A stretch of DNA of 64,000 nt from Melaminivora sp034675505 (GTDB taxonomy: Bacteria; Pseudomonadota; Gammaproteobacteria; Burkholderiales; Burkholderiaceae_C). The notes below the pieces were generated by a model. It ran no database searches. It was not told the DNA's origin and worked only from the letters and a program-made list of their open reading frames with translations. Position numbers and translations under genes: made by a program. The stretch covers positions 96,043 through 160,042 of the forward strand of contig JAUCDD010000027.1 in the NCBI GenBank assembly GCA_034675505.1, in the 5' to 3' direction. This document shows positions 9,831 through 19,277 of the stretch, in pieces; positions within the stretch are counted from its first letter, which is position 1; the number at the start of each line of letters is the position of its first letter.

Positions 9831-12800
9831 CCGCGGATGTCCTCGGGGATGCGGGCGATTTCCAGGGCCAGCGGCAGGCGCTCTGCGGTGAGGCCGGCCA
9901 GCAGCTCGTCGATGCTGGCGCGGTACTGCTCGATCAGCGCACGCTCGGTGCGGCGTTCCTCGGTCCGGCCGAAGGGGTCGAGCGCCGTGCCGCGCAGGCC
10001 CTTCATCCTGGCCAGCACGCCGAACGCCTTGCGCATCCAGGGGCCGTAGCTTTGCTTGACCAGCTCGCCCTTGTCGTTCTTCCTGGCCGTCGCCGGGGGC
10101 GCCAGGTGGTGCACGATTTTGTAGTCGCCCTCGAACATGCCTTCGATGCGCGCCACGAAGGCCGGGTCGGTGTGCAGGCGCGCCACTTCGTACTCGTCCT
10201 TGTAGGCCATCAGCTTGAACAGGTAGCGCGCCACCGCCTCGGCCAGGCGCGTGCTGCCGGGGGCGGCGCGGCCCTCGGCGGCCTGCACCTTGTCCACGAA
10301 GGCCCGGTACCCGGCGGCGTAGGCGGCGTTCTGGTAGCCGGCCAGGAAGTCCTCGCGCTTGGCGATGACTTCCGCCAGGCCGGGCTTTTTCACGAACTGG
10401 ATGACCTGCGACGTGCTCAGCAGCGCCTGCACCTCGGCCGGGCTGTGCGCCAGGCGCCGGCCCCACTCGAAGGCGGCCTGGTTGTTGGCCACCTGCACGC
10501 CGTTGAGCTCCATGGCACGCATCAGCGCGGCGTGCGACAGCGGCACGCGCCCCTGTTGCCAGGCGTAGCCCAGCAGCAGCGGGTTGGTGTAGATGCTGTC
10601 GCCCAGCAGCTGGGTGGCGGCGCGCTCGGCGTCGATCACGCCCAGCAGCTCAGGCCCCACGGCCTGGCCGATGGCGGCTTCGCAGCTGCCCACCGGGAAC
10701 TGCCAGTCCGGGTTGTGCACGAAGGCCGCCGCCGGCGTGCCGCTGGTGTTCAGCGCCACGAAGGTGCGCCCCGGCTGCATGGCGGCCAGCGTGGCCTTGT
10801 TGGCGGCGACGATGGGGTCGCAGCCGATGACCAGGTCGGCCTTGGCCGTGTCCACCTTGGTGGTGTAGATGGCCTCGGGGTCGCGCGCGATCTGCACGTG
10901 GCTCCAGGTGGCGCCGCCTTTTTGCGCCAGCCCGGCCGCGTCCTGGGTGATGACGCCCTTGCCCTCCAGGTGCGCCGCCATGCCCAGCAGCGAGCCGATG
11001 GTGATCACGCCCGTGCCGCCCACGCCGGCGACGATGATGCCCCAGGCCGTCTCGGCCAGCGGCAGCGTGGGCTCGGGCAGCGGCGGCAGGCTGGCCAGGT
11101 CGCCCTTCTTTTCCTTCTTCGGCTTCTTCAGCTGCCCGCCCTCGATGGTCACGAAGCTGGGGCAAAAGCCCTTGACGCAGGAGTAGTCCTTGTTGCAGGT
11201 GCTCTGGTTGATGCGGCGCTTCCTGCCGAAGTCCGTCTCCACCGGCTCCACCGACAGGCAGTTCGACTGCACCGAGCAGTCGCCGCAGCCCTCGCACACC
11301 AGCTCGTTGATGATCACCGTCTTGGCCGGCGTGGCCAGCTTGCCGCGCTTCCTGCGGCGGCGCTTCTCCGTGGCGCAGGTCTGGTCGTAGATCAGGGCCG
11401 TGCAGCCGGGGGTCTCGCGCAGCTCGCGCTGGATGCGGTCCAGCTCATCGCGGTGGAAGACTTCGATGCCGGCAGGCAGGTCGTTCAGCAGCTCGGGATG
11501 GCCCTCGCGCGCGGCATTGGCGGGGTGGGTGCGGCCGGCGTATTTTTCCGGCTCGTCGGTCACCACGACCAGCTTGGCCACGCCTTCGGCGCGCAGGCTG
11601 TGCGCGATCTGCGCGACCGAGTGGCCCTCGGGGCGCTCGCCCACCTGCTGGCCGCCGGTCATGGCCACGGCGTCGTTGTAGAGGATCTTGTAGGTGATGT
11701 TGGCGCCGGCGGCAATCGACTGGCGGATCGCCAGCAGGCCGCTGTGGAAGTAGGTGCCGTCGCCCAGGTTGGCAAAGACGTGCTTTTCCGTCGTGAACGG
11801 CGCCTGGCCGACCCAGGTCACGCCTTCGCCGCCCATCTGGGTGAAGGTGCTGGTGTTCCTGTCGGGCATCCAGTTGGCCATGTAGTGGCAGCCGATGCCG
11901 GCCACCGCGCGCGAGCCCTCGGGCACGCGGGTGCTGGTGTTGTGCGGGCAGCCGCTGCAAAACCACGGCATGCGCTCGCCGGTCTGCAGGGTCTGCGCCG
12001 CCAGGCCGCGCTCGCGCGAGTCAACGATGGCCAAGCGCTCGTTCATGCGCTGGGCGATGTGCGCGGGCACGCCCAGCTTGGCCAGGCGCTTGGCGATCGC
12101 CTTGGCGATCAGCGCCGGCGTCAGGTCGGCCTGCGGGCGCAAGAGCCAGTTCTGGCTCGGGTTGGGCATGCCCCACTCGCCGCCGGAGTGGTCGCCCTCC
12201 ACCTCGTCGAACTTGCCCAGCACGTCCGGGCGCACGTCGGCGCGCCAGTTGTACAGCTGCTCCTTGAGCTGGTATTCGATGACCTGGCGCTTTTCCTCGA
12301 CCACCAGGATCTCGCGCAGCCCCTGCGCGAAGTCGCGCGTGATGGTGGCCTCCAGCGGCCAGACCACGTTCACCTTGTGCACGCGCACGCCCAGCTCGCG
12401 GCAGGTGGCGTCGTCCAGGCCCAGGTCGATGAGCGCCTGGCGCGTGTCGTTGTAGGCCTTGCCGCTGGCGATGATGCCGAAGCGGTCGTGCGCGCCGTTC
12501 TCGATCACGTTGTAGTTCAGCCGGTTGGCGCGCACGTAGGCGAGGGCGGCGTACCACTTGTGGTTCATCAGGCGCGCCTCCTGCTCCAGCGGCGCGTCGG
12601 GCCAGCGGATGTGCAGGCCGCCCGGCGGCATGGCGAAATCCCCGGGCAGGATGATCTTCACGCGGTCGGGGTCGACCGAGACGCTGCTGCTCGACTCCAC
12701 CACCTCCTGCACCGTCTTCAGGCCCGACCACAGGCCGGAGAAGCGGCTCATGGCAAAGGCGTGCAGGCCCATGTCCAGGATGTCCTGCACGCTGCTGGGG

Positions 12801-13348
12801 AAGAACACCGGCGTGCCGCAGGCCTTGAAGATGTGGTCGCTCTGGTGCGCCGCCGTGCTGCTCTTGCTGATGTGGTCGTCGCCGGCCACGGCGATCACGC
12901 CGCCGTGCCGGGCCGTGCCGGCCATGTTGGCGTGCTTGAACACGTCGCCGCTGCGGTCCACGCCCGGGCCCTTGCCGTACCAGATGCCGAAGACGCCGTC
13001 GTACTTCTTGGTTTGCGGGTAGATGTCCAGCTGCTGCGTGCCCCACACGGCGGTGGCGGCCAGCTCCTCGTTCACGCCGGGCTGGAAGACGATGTGCTGC
13101 TCGGCCAGGTGCTTGCGCGCGGCCCACAGCGCCTGGTCGTAGCCGCCCAGGGGCGAGCCGCGGTAGCCGCTGACGAAGCCGGCGGTGTTGAGGCCGGCCG
13201 CCGCGTCGCGCTGGCGCTGCAGCATGGGCAGGCGCACCAGCGCCTGCGTGCCGCTCATGAAGGCGCGGCCTTCCTGCAGGGTGTATTTGTCCTCCAGGGT
13301 GACCGTCTCAAGCGCACGGCGCACGTGCTCGGGCAGGGGGGCGTTCAT
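9716..13348 (-). CDS. Indolepyruvate ferredoxin oxidoreductase, fused alpha-beta type
   Basis: Enzymes of this family oxidatively decarboxylate aryl- and branched-chain 2-oxo acids to acyl-CoA using thiamine diphosphate and iron-sulfur clusters. The 1,210-residue protein has the usual fused order. An N-terminal pyrimidine-binding-like region (FVSGYRGSPLGGYD) comes first, followed by a thiamine-diphosphate region (MGGEGVTWVGQAPF, NLGDGTYFHSG). A ferredoxin-like cysteine cluster follows near residues 684-720 (CEGCGDCSVQSNC, then CNKDYSCVKGFC). The gamma-type domain starts near 768 (GVGGTGVITIGSLLG). The start at 13348 has a GGAG site; the frame stays open upstream but that part is not conserved. 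A divergent Lrp-type gene is the likely regulator. Confidence 0.93.
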   Translation of the reverse strand: MNAPLPEHVRRALETVTLEDKYTLQEGRAFMSGTQALVRLPMLQRQRDAAAGLNTAGFVSGYRGSPLGGYDQALWAARKHLAEQHIVFQPGVNEELAATAVWGTQQLDIYPQTKKYDGVFGIWYGKGPGVDRSGDVFKHANMAGTARHGGVIAVAGDDHISKSSTAAHQSDHIFKACGTPVFFPSSVQDILDMGLHAFAMSRFSGLWSGLKTVQEVVESSSSVSVDPDRVKIILPGDFAMPPGGLHIRWPDAPLEQEARLMNHKWYAALAYVRANRLNYNVIENGAHDRFGIIASGKAYNDTRQALIDLGLDDATCRELGVRVHKVNVVWPLEATITRDFAQGLREILVVEEKRQVIEYQLKEQLYNWRADVRPDVLGKFDEVEGDHSGGEWGMPNPSQNWLLRPQADLTPALIAKAIAKRLAKLGVPAHIAQRMNERLAIVDSRERGLAAQTLQTGERMPWFCSGCPHNTSTRVPEGSRAVAGIGCHYMANWMPDRNTSTFTQMGGEGVTWVGQAPFTTEKHVFANLGDGTYFHSGLLAIRQSIAAGANITYKILYNDAVAMTGGQQVGERPEGHSVAQIAHSLRAEGVAKLVVVTDEPEKYAGRTHPANAAREGHPELLNDLPAGIEVFHRDELDRIQRELRETPGCTALIYDQTCATEKRRRRKRGKLATPAKTVIINELVCEGCGDCSVQSNCLSVEPVETDFGRKRRINQSTCNKDYSCVKGFCPSFVTIEGGQLKKPKKEKKGDLASLPPLPEPTLPLAETAWGIIVAGVGGTGVITIGSLLGMAAHLEGKGVITQDAAGLAQKGGATWSHVQIARDPEAIYTTKVDTAKADLVIGCDPIVAANKATLAAMQPGRTFVALNTSGTPAAAFVHNPDWQFPVGSCEAAIGQAVGPELLGVIDAERAATQLLGDSIYTNPLLLGYAWQQGRVPLSHAALMRAMELNGVQVANNQAAFEWGRRLAHSPAEVQALLSTSQVIQFVKKPGLAEVIAKREDFLAGYQNAAYAAGYRAFVDKVQAAEGRAAPGSTRLAEAVARYLFKLMAYKDEYEVARLHTDPAFVARIEGMFEGDYKIVHHLAPPATARKNDKGELVKQSYGPWMRKAFGVLARMKGLRGTALDPFGRTEERRTERALIEQYRASIDELLAGLTAERLPLALEIARIPEDIRGYGHVKERHLVAARAKWDALLQRWRQPQAQAATETLSA

Positions 13349-13483
13349 GGTGTCTGTCTCCGTGGGTGCGGCGTGCCTTCGGGGGCGGGCACGGCCAGGC
13401 GTGGCCGGGCGGCCATGGGTGGGCAGTGTATGCCCGCAAGCCCGATATGTCTTTGCGTTGTTTGCCGTGTTAACCCTAATTTG

Positions 13484-13498
13484 AGAAAGAATCTTTCT
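13484..13498. promoter_or_regulatory. Inverted repeat in the IOR/Lrp divergent promoter region
   Basis: AGAAAGAATCTTTCT is a perfect 6-bp inverted repeat with a 3-base spacer, 16 bases before the Lrp-type start. Lrp/AsnC regulators bind 15-bp imperfect palindromes, so this is a good candidate operator for both genes. It is an inference from position and symmetry. Confidence 0.45.
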
Positions 13499-13513
13499 TG
13501 AAACAATGGATAT

Positions 13514-14011
13514 ATGGAAACACTGGATCGATATGACCTGGCCATCCTGCAGGAATTGCAGCGCGAGGCCCGCCTGACCAACGCCGAGCTGGCGCAGCGC
13601 GTGGGCCTGTCGGCGGCGCCGTGCTGGCGCCGCGTGCGGGCGCTGGAGGAATCGGGCTTCATCCGCGGCTACCGCGCCGAGATCGACCGCCACAAGATCG
13701 GCCTGGGCGTGCTGGCCTTCGTGCGGCTGGATGCCGAGAGGAGCCGGGGCGACCTGACGCGCGCCATGGAGGAAGCCATCGCCTGCATCCCCGAGGTCGT
13801 CTCCTGCCACTACATCAGCGGCACCGGCACCTTCGAGCTGCAGGTGGTGGCGCGCGACCTGGAGAGTTTTTCGCAGTTCGCGCGCACGGTGCTGCTCAAC
13901 CTGCCCAACGTCAAGGACATGCACACCAGCTTCTCGCTGGGCGAGGTCAAGGCCGGCGGCGCGCTGCCACTGGCGCACCTGGGCGCGCCGCGCCGGGGCC
14001 CGGGAGGGTGA
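13514..14011 (+). CDS. Lrp/AsnC-family transcriptional regulator
   Basis: These regulators sense amino acids and control amino-acid metabolism genes. The 165-residue product has the N-terminal helix-turn-helix (LDRYDLAILQELQREARLTN, then AELAQRVGLSAAPCWRRVRALEE) and the C-terminal ligand-binding domain (LTRAMEEAIACIPEVVSCHY, ISGTGTFELQVVARDLE). It is divergent from the indolepyruvate oxidoreductase gene, a common local-regulator arrangement, so control of amino-acid catabolism is likely. Confidence 0.93.
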   Translation: METLDRYDLAILQELQREARLTNAELAQRVGLSAAPCWRRVRALEESGFIRGYRAEIDRHKIGLGVLAFVRLDAERSRGDLTRAMEEAIACIPEVVSCHYISGTGTFELQVVARDLESFSQFARTVLLNLPNVKDMHTSFSLGEVKAGGALPLAHLGAPRRGPGG

Positions 14012-14018
14012 TGGCAGT

Positions 14019-14080
14019 CATTTTTTGATAGCAAAGAGCCATTGCGAGACGCCGGCAAGAGGCCGATACGGCTGAATTCC
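14019..14080 (+). repeat. Dispersed Comamonadaceae-type intergenic repeat, copy 3
   Basis: The plus strand reads TTTTTTGATAGCAAAG, then GAGACGCCGGCAAGAGGCC and a GGCTGAATT end, in the same order as the other copies. It fills most of the gap between the Lrp-type gene and the MFS gene. Confidence 0.6.
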
Positions 14081-14146
14081 AGCGTTGAGGGGCGCCGCGC
14101 GGGCGCCGCGCACGCGGCTGCGCCAGCCCCGCCACAATGCAGCCAC

Positions 14147-15859
14147 ATGCCGCCCCAACCCGCCCACGGCAGCGCCGCAGCGCCGCCCCGCCCGCCGCCT
14201 GCGGCGCCCGGCGCCAGCGCCCTGGCCGATGCCGCCGAAGCCGCGGCCAGCGCCGAGCTGGCGCGCGGCAGCGCCCAGCGCGCGCCGCAGTCGGCCTTCG
14301 CGCCGCTGGCAGTGCCGGTGTTCCGCATGCTGTGGCTGACCTGGCTGGCGGCCAACACCTGCATGTGGATGAACGACGTGGCCACCGCCTGGCTGATGAC
14401 CACGCTCACCCAGTCGCCCGCGCTGGTGGCGCTGGTGCAGACGGCCTCCACGCTGCCGGTGTTCCTGCTGGGTCTGCCCAGCGGCGCGCTGGCCGACATC
14501 CTGGACCGGCGCCGCTACTTCATGGCCACGCAGTTCTGGGTGGCGGCCGTGGCGGTGGTGCTGTGCGCGGCCATCCTGATCGGCGGGCTGTCGGCCTGGA
14601 TGCTCTTGGCGCTCACCTTTGCCAACGGCATTGGCCTGGCCATGCGCTGGCCGGTGTTCGCCGCCATCGTGCCCGAGCTGGTCAGCCGCCAGCAGCTGCC
14701 GGCGGCGCTGGCGCTCAACGGCGTGGCCATGAATGCCTCGCGCATCATCGGCCCGCTGGTGGCCGGGGCGCTGATCGCCAGCGTCGGCAGCGCCTGGGTG
14801 TTCGTGCTGAACGCCGTGCTGTCCATCATTGCCGGCCTGACCATCATGCGCTGGCAGCGCGCGCCCACGCCGCAGCCGCTGGGCCGCGAGCGCCTGGGCA
14901 GCGCCATGCGCGTGGGCATCGCGTTCGTGCGCGAGTCGCCGCCCATGCGCGCGGTGCTGTGGCGCATCGCCGTGTTCTTCCTGCACGCCACGGCGCTGCT
15001 GGCGCTGCTGCCGCTGGTGGCGCGCGGCCTGGCGGGCGGCGGCGCCGGCACCTTCACGCTGCTGCTGGCGTCCATGGGCGCGGGGGCGGTCGCTTCGGCG
15101 TCGTTCTTGCCGCGGCTGCGCCAGCGCATGTCCATGGACGCGCTGGTGGCGCGCGGCACGCTGGCACAGGCGCTGGCCACGGCGGCGGTCGCCGCCGCGC
15201 CCAACGTCTATGTGGCGGTGCCGGCCATGGTCGCGGCCGGCGCGGCCTGGCTGACCACGGCCAACTCGCTCACCGTCTCGGCCCAGCTGGCGCTGCCCAA
15301 CTGGGTGCGCGCGCGCGGCATGTCGATCTACCAGATGTCCATCATGGGGGCGACGGCCGGCGGCGCGGCGCTGTGGGGGCAGGTGGCCAGCTTCAGCAGC
15401 GTGCGCGCCAGCCTGGGCGTGGCGGCGCTCTCGGGCGTGCTGGTCATGCTGCTGGTGCAGCGCCGCGTGCCCGGCCGCCACGGCGACGAGGACCTGAGCC
15501 CGGCGCTGGCCACCAGCTTCAAGCGCCCGCAGGCCGACACGCCCCCGGCCACCGGCCTGCGCCTGGTGACCAGCATCGAGTACTTCATCAACCCGGCGCA
15601 CGCGGCCGATTTTCGCGCCGTGATGCACGACAGCCGCCGCGCCCGGCTGCGCGCCGGTGCGCTGTCGTGGGAGCTGCAGCACGACATCGAGGACCCCGGC
15701 CGCTACGTCGAGCGCATCGTGGACGAATCCTGGACCGAGCACCTGCGCCGCTTCGAGCGCATCACCGCCTCCGACGTGGCGCTGCGCGACCGGCGCTTTG
15801 CCTTCCACATCGGCGCGGCGCCGCCGGTGGTGTCGCGCTATGTGGTGGAAGGGGAATGA
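14147..15859 (+). CDS. MFS transporter of the MFS_3/EntS type
   Basis: This is an inner-membrane exporter-like major facilitator protein of about 570 residues. About twelve membrane segments are visible from FRMLWLTWLAANTCMWMNDV on, including the loop LADILDRRRYF that matches the family A-motif region. A roughly 110-residue C-terminal cytoplasmic domain follows (VTSIEYFINPAHAADFRAVM, then DESWTEHLRRFERITASD). It resembles antibiotic-monooxygenase-like folds and is normal for this subfamily. The start is uncertain: I chose ATG 14147; an upstream ATG at 14042 lies inside the repeat. The Ala/Pro-rich N-terminus is probably cytoplasmic. Substrate unknown. The 3' end overlaps the convergent DUF2868 gene by 22 bases. 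Confidence 0.88.
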   Translation: MPPQPAHGSAAAPPRPPPAAPGASALADAAEAAASAELARGSAQRAPQSAFAPLAVPVFRMLWLTWLAANTCMWMNDVATAWLMTTLTQSPALVALVQTASTLPVFLLGLPSGALADILDRRRYFMATQFWVAAVAVVLCAAILIGGLSAWMLLALTFANGIGLAMRWPVFAAIVPELVSRQQLPAALALNGVAMNASRIIGPLVAGALIASVGSAWVFVLNAVLSIIAGLTIMRWQRAPTPQPLGRERLGSAMRVGIAFVRESPPMRAVLWRIAVFFLHATALLALLPLVARGLAGGGAGTFTLLLASMGAGAVASASFLPRLRQRMSMDALVARGTLAQALATAAVAAAPNVYVAVPAMVAAGAAWLTTANSLTVSAQLALPNWVRARGMSIYQMSIMGATAGGAALWGQVASFSSVRASLGVAALSGVLVMLLVQRRVPGRHGDEDLSPALATSFKRPQADTPPATGLRLVTSIEYFINPAHAADFRAVMHDSRRARLRAGALSWELQHDIEDPGRYVERIVDESWTEHLRRFERITASDVALRDRRFAFHIGAAPPVVSRYVVEGE

Positions 15860-17957
15860 AGGCCCCCGGCCACCGGCTGCGGCGGCGCGAAGCTGCGCTG
15901 CAGCACGTCCTGCAGCACCTGGCCCAGCAGCGCGGCCAGGGCGGCCAGGGCGTCCGGGGCGTCCGGCGCCACCAGCGCATCGCGCAGCGCCGGCCAGCGC
16001 GGGGTGATGGCGCCCTCCAGCTGGCCGGGCCAGCGCGCTGCCAGCGCCTGCAGCGCCTCGGGCGCCAGGCGCGCCTGGTGCGCCAGCGCCAGGTACAGCA
16101 GGCAGGCGGCCTCTACCGTGGCGGGCATGGGGTCGGGGGCGGCGGCGGGGCTGCCATCCGCGTCCGGGCCGCGCTTGCTGCGCCCCTGCAGCGTCCAGGC
16201 GGTGGCGCCGCCCAGCAGCGCGCCCAGGGCGGTGCCCGCGCCCAGGGATAGGCCGCCCAGGCCCAGGTCGATCAGGGCGCCGGCCTTGGCGCCAGCCGCT
16301 GCGCCGGCTGCGGCGCCGGCGGACGTGCCGACCACGGCGCGCAGCGGGCTGCGGGGGACGGCGGGGCGGTGGGCGCCGGCGCGGCGGGGCGGCCCGGCGC
16401 GTTGCTGGGCAAGGGGGGCGGCGGGGCGTCCTGCGCCGCGGCGTGCAGGGCGCCCAGGCCGGCCTGCAGCTGCTGCAGCTGCTGCGCGCGGGCAGCGGGG
16501 CCGTCGGCAGCGGCGCAGGCGCGCAGGTGGCGGGCCAGCAGCTGCAGCGCCTGCTGGAAGCGTTGCTGGTTGCGCTGCTGCCAGTCCTGGCGCAGGCGCT
16601 GCAGCGCCGCAGCGTGGCGCGGCAGCACGGCGGCTAGGCGCTCGGGCAGCACCGGCTCCGCCACCCAGCTGGCGCCCCATTCCTGCCAGGGCAGCGCCAG
16701 TGCCGGGGCGTCCCGCCAGGCAGGCGGCCATTGCGCCGGGGGCACCGGGCCCCAGGGCAGCAGCACCGCGTCCACGCGGTCCCGGCCAGCGCCGCCGGGC
16801 AGGGCGGCGCGCAGCCGGTCGCCGGTGCTGGCGGCCGCGTCCAGGTGCGCGCCCAGCACGCCGGCCAGCGCGGCGGCCTCGGGCGCGCCGGCGCCGACCA
16901 CGCCCAGCACCAGCTCGGCCGGCAGCGCGGCGCGCAGCGCGTCGAAGGCTGGTGTCCCGGTGTCCAGCAGGCACTGGCGCGCCAGCCGGGCCTCGCGCCA
17001 GCGGGCGGCGGCGGCCAGCGCGGTGCGCGGCAGCACCACCACCAGCGCCAGCAGGCCGACGTACATCCAGACCCAGCGCCCGCCGGCCGCGCCGGTGCCG
17101 GCGAAATCCTGCGCGGCGGCGATCTCCGCCAGCGAGAACGGCGCCAGGCCCGCAAGCGTGGTGAGCGGCCAGAACAGCACCCGCGCGATGGCGTGTACCT
17201 GGGCGGCGTCCAGGAAGGTGCTCTCCCAGCCGAACTGGTAGCGCACCACCAGCCCGCGCAGCAGCAGCGACAGGGCCAGCCCCGCGCCCCAGGCGGCGGC
17301 GCACAGGTGCAGCACGCGGCTGGCGCGCGCGCCCTGCAGCGCCGGCGTGGCGGCCAGCCAGCGGGCGTGGAAATCGGCGCCGATGCGCGCCGCCAGGCCG
17401 CGCCCCGCGCCGGGCAGCGCGGCCAGCGCGGCGCGCAGCCAGCGCCGCGGCGCGCCGCCCGCGCCCGGCGCGCGGCCCGGGCGCAGGGCGTGCACGGCCA
17501 GGGCGGCGTACACCGCCAGGTTCCAGGCCAGCACCAGCAGCAGCGGCGGCGACAAAAGGTCCACGCGATGGGCGTTGGCCACGCGGTCCGCCGCCAGGCC
17601 CAGCGCCAGCGCGGCCAGCGGCAGCGCCCGGCCCAGCCAGCGCCAGCGCGTGTCGCCCGCCTGCAGCGCGGCGAGGGCGGGCTCGCGGCCGGCGGCGCGC
17701 TGCACCACGGTTTGCGCGCGCGCCAGCAGCACGTCGGCCAGCTGCACGCGCGCCACGCCGCGCTCCCGGGCAGCGGCGATGGCGTCCTGCAGCGCCGCCG
17801 CGCGCTCGGGCGCGCTCACCAGCGCCTGCGCGCTGTCGGCGTCTTCGATGGCCTGCGCCAGCAGCACGCTGCGCAGCTGCGCCTCGGGCAGGCGCAGCGC
17901 GCCGTCCGGCGGGGTGGCGTTTGCTATGTTTTGAATAGCTGACAATCGTTCATCCAC
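15838..17957 (-). CDS. DUF2868 family membrane protein with glycine-zipper tail, frameshifted
   Basis: The N-terminal part matches DUF2868, an uncharacterised membrane family (LRSVLLAQAIEDAD, later several hydrophobic segments and FGWESTFLDAAQVHAIARVL). The frame then shifts by one base in a G/C-run region at about 16,353-16,390. After the shift, AVVGTSAGAAAGAAAGAKAG and GLGGLSLGAGTALGALLGG give a glycine-zipper segment like that at the end of DUF3482 proteins, which are often encoded next to DUF2868. I see no GTPase P-loop of a complete DUF3482 protein. The only ATG (17957) lies inside a repeat copy, so the native start may have been replaced or a non-ATG start is used. Confidence 0.65.
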
Positions 17958-17990
17958 GCCGGCAAGTGGCCTTTTTGGCTCTTATTTGGG
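17930..17990 (+). repeat. Dispersed Comamonadaceae-type intergenic repeat, copy 4, overlapping two gene ends
   Basis: TTTTGAATAGCTGAC, then CCACGCCGGCAAGTGGCC and a TTATTTGGG end match the other copies. This copy spans the start codon of the DUF2868 gene (17957) and the last codons and stop of mltA (17982), so it contributes coding sequence to both. Confidence 0.6.
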
Positions 17991-19127
17991 CCACAGGGCC
18001 CATAAACGCAGCCCCTGCTTGAGGCGGCCCGCGACGTCGCCGGCCTGCTCGCCCCAGCCGGTGAAGAAGTCGGCCCGCACCGCGCCGACGATGGCGCTGC
18101 CCGTGTCCTGCGCCAGCACCAGGCGCGACAGCTGCACCGTGGCGCCGCTGGAGGCCAGCCAGACGGGGGTGCCGTAGGGGATGCTGGTGCGATCGACGGC
18201 GATGGAGCGCCCGGGCGTGAGCGGCACGCCCTGCGCGCCGCGCGGGCCGAAGGCGGCGTCCAGCGCGTCCAGGGGCTCCTCGCGGAAGAACACGTAGCGC
18301 GGGTTGGCCCACAGCATCTCCTGCACGCGCTGCGGGTTGGCCTGCGTCCAGGCGCTGATGCCCGGCCAGGTGGCGTCGCGCACCAGGCCCTGGTCCAGCA
18401 GCCAGCGGCCCACGCTCTTGTAGGGCTGCTCGTTGGTGCCGGCATAGGCCAGCCGCACCAGGCGCGTGCTGCCGTCGGCCTCGCGCACCAGCAGGCGCCC
18501 CGAGCCCTGGATGTGCAGCACCATGGCGGCGACCGGGTCGCGCACCCAGGCGATGGCGCGGCCGGCCAGCTGCGCGCGCGCCTCGGGCAGGGTGTCGATC
18601 TGCTGGCGCGTGTACCAGGGGCGGCGCGCGGCCAGGCCCTCGGGCGGGCGGAACAGGGGCACGTCGAAGCCGTTGCCCGGCGCGCGCGCGGCTTCCAGGT
18701 AGGGCTCGAAGTAGCCGGTCAGCAGGCCGTCGGCGCCGCCTTCCAGCGCCTCGATGCGGTAGGGCTGCAGGCGCTCGACCATCCAGGTGCGCTGCTCGGA
18801 CTCGCTGGCGATGGACAGCCGGCGCACGTCGCCGCACAGCGGCGCAAAGGCCGGCGCCGGGCGCTCGCAGCTGCGCAGCCAGGCGTTCCAGGCCTCGTGC
18901 AGGGCATCGGTTTCAAAGCCCGGCAGCTCGTTCCAGGAGGCCGGCACCCAGCGGCTCTTGCTGACCGCCGGCTGCCCGGTGAGCGGGCCGGAGGGCAGGG
19001 CGGGCGCGGCCGCTCCCGGCAGGGCGGGCGCCGGTGCGGGCGGCGCGGGTGGCGGCGAGGAGCAGGCCAGCAGCAGGCTTCCTACAATCGCTGTGGTCGT
19101 GACCAGGCGCAGGAGACGGGTGTTCAT
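17982..19127 (-). CDS. mltA: Membrane-bound lytic murein transglycosylase A
   Basis: MltA cleaves the glycan strands of peptidoglycan, forming 1,6-anhydro-muramyl ends, from the inner face of the outer membrane. The 381-residue product opens with a lipoprotein signal ending LLLACSS (Cys near residue 22). The MltA barrel domain follows (LTGYFEPYLEAARAPGNGFD, then WVRDPVAAMVLHIQGSGRL). A 3D domain comes last with the catalytic Asp in LAQDTGSAIVGAVRADFFTG. I start at 19127 because the signal peptide begins there. The start codon abuts that of a divergent small ORF. Confidence 0.95.
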   Translation of the reverse strand: MNTRLLRLVTTTAIVGSLLLACSSPPPAPPAPAPALPGAAAPALPSGPLTGQPAVSKSRWVPASWNELPGFETDALHEAWNAWLRSCERPAPAFAPLCGDVRRLSIASESEQRTWMVERLQPYRIEALEGGADGLLTGYFEPYLEAARAPGNGFDVPLFRPPEGLAARRPWYTRQQIDTLPEARAQLAGRAIAWVRDPVAAMVLHIQGSGRLLVREADGSTRLVRLAYAGTNEQPYKSVGRWLLDQGLVRDATWPGISAWTQANPQRVQEMLWANPRYVFFREEPLDALDAAFGPRGAQGVPLTPGRSIAVDRTSIPYGTPVWLASSGATVQLSRLVLAQDTGSAIVGAVRADFFTGWGEQAGDVAGRLKQGLRLWALWPK

Positions 19128-19277
19128 ATGGGACTGATTTTGCTTGAAGCCTTGCTGGCGCTGGTGCTGCTGCTGGGCATCGTGTGGTGGACGATGTTCC
19201 ACGGCCGACAGCGCGGCGAGCCGCCGGGCGCGGCCGGCGCCGCCGCCCCGCCGGGGCAGGACAAGCCGCGCGACTGA
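19128..19277 (+). CDS. Small single-pass membrane protein of unknown function
   Basis: A 49-residue ORF begins MGLILLEALLALVLLLGIVW, an obvious membrane helix, then a basic Pro/Ala-rich tail (GRQRGEPPGAAGAA). An AGGAGA ribosome binding site lies about 12 bases upstream. Its ATG follows directly on the complement of the mltA start (CATATG), so the two genes are head to head with no gap and their leaders overlap. Function is unknown; it could be an envelope protein related to mltA or the ompA-like gene downstream. Confidence 0.5.
   Translation: MGLILLEALLALVLLLGIVWWTMFHGRQRGEPPGAAGAAAPPGQDKPRD

Noticed and set aside
10650..11297. Long antisense ORFs within the indolepyruvate oxidoreductase, yhdP and glnE genes
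   Set aside because: High-GC sequence leaves open frames opposite real genes; their translations are low-complexity Arg/Ala/Pro/Gly text without domains.
15530..15859. The C-terminal domain of the MFS transporter as a novel fusion
   Set aside because: A similar C-terminal extension is normal for this MFS subfamily.
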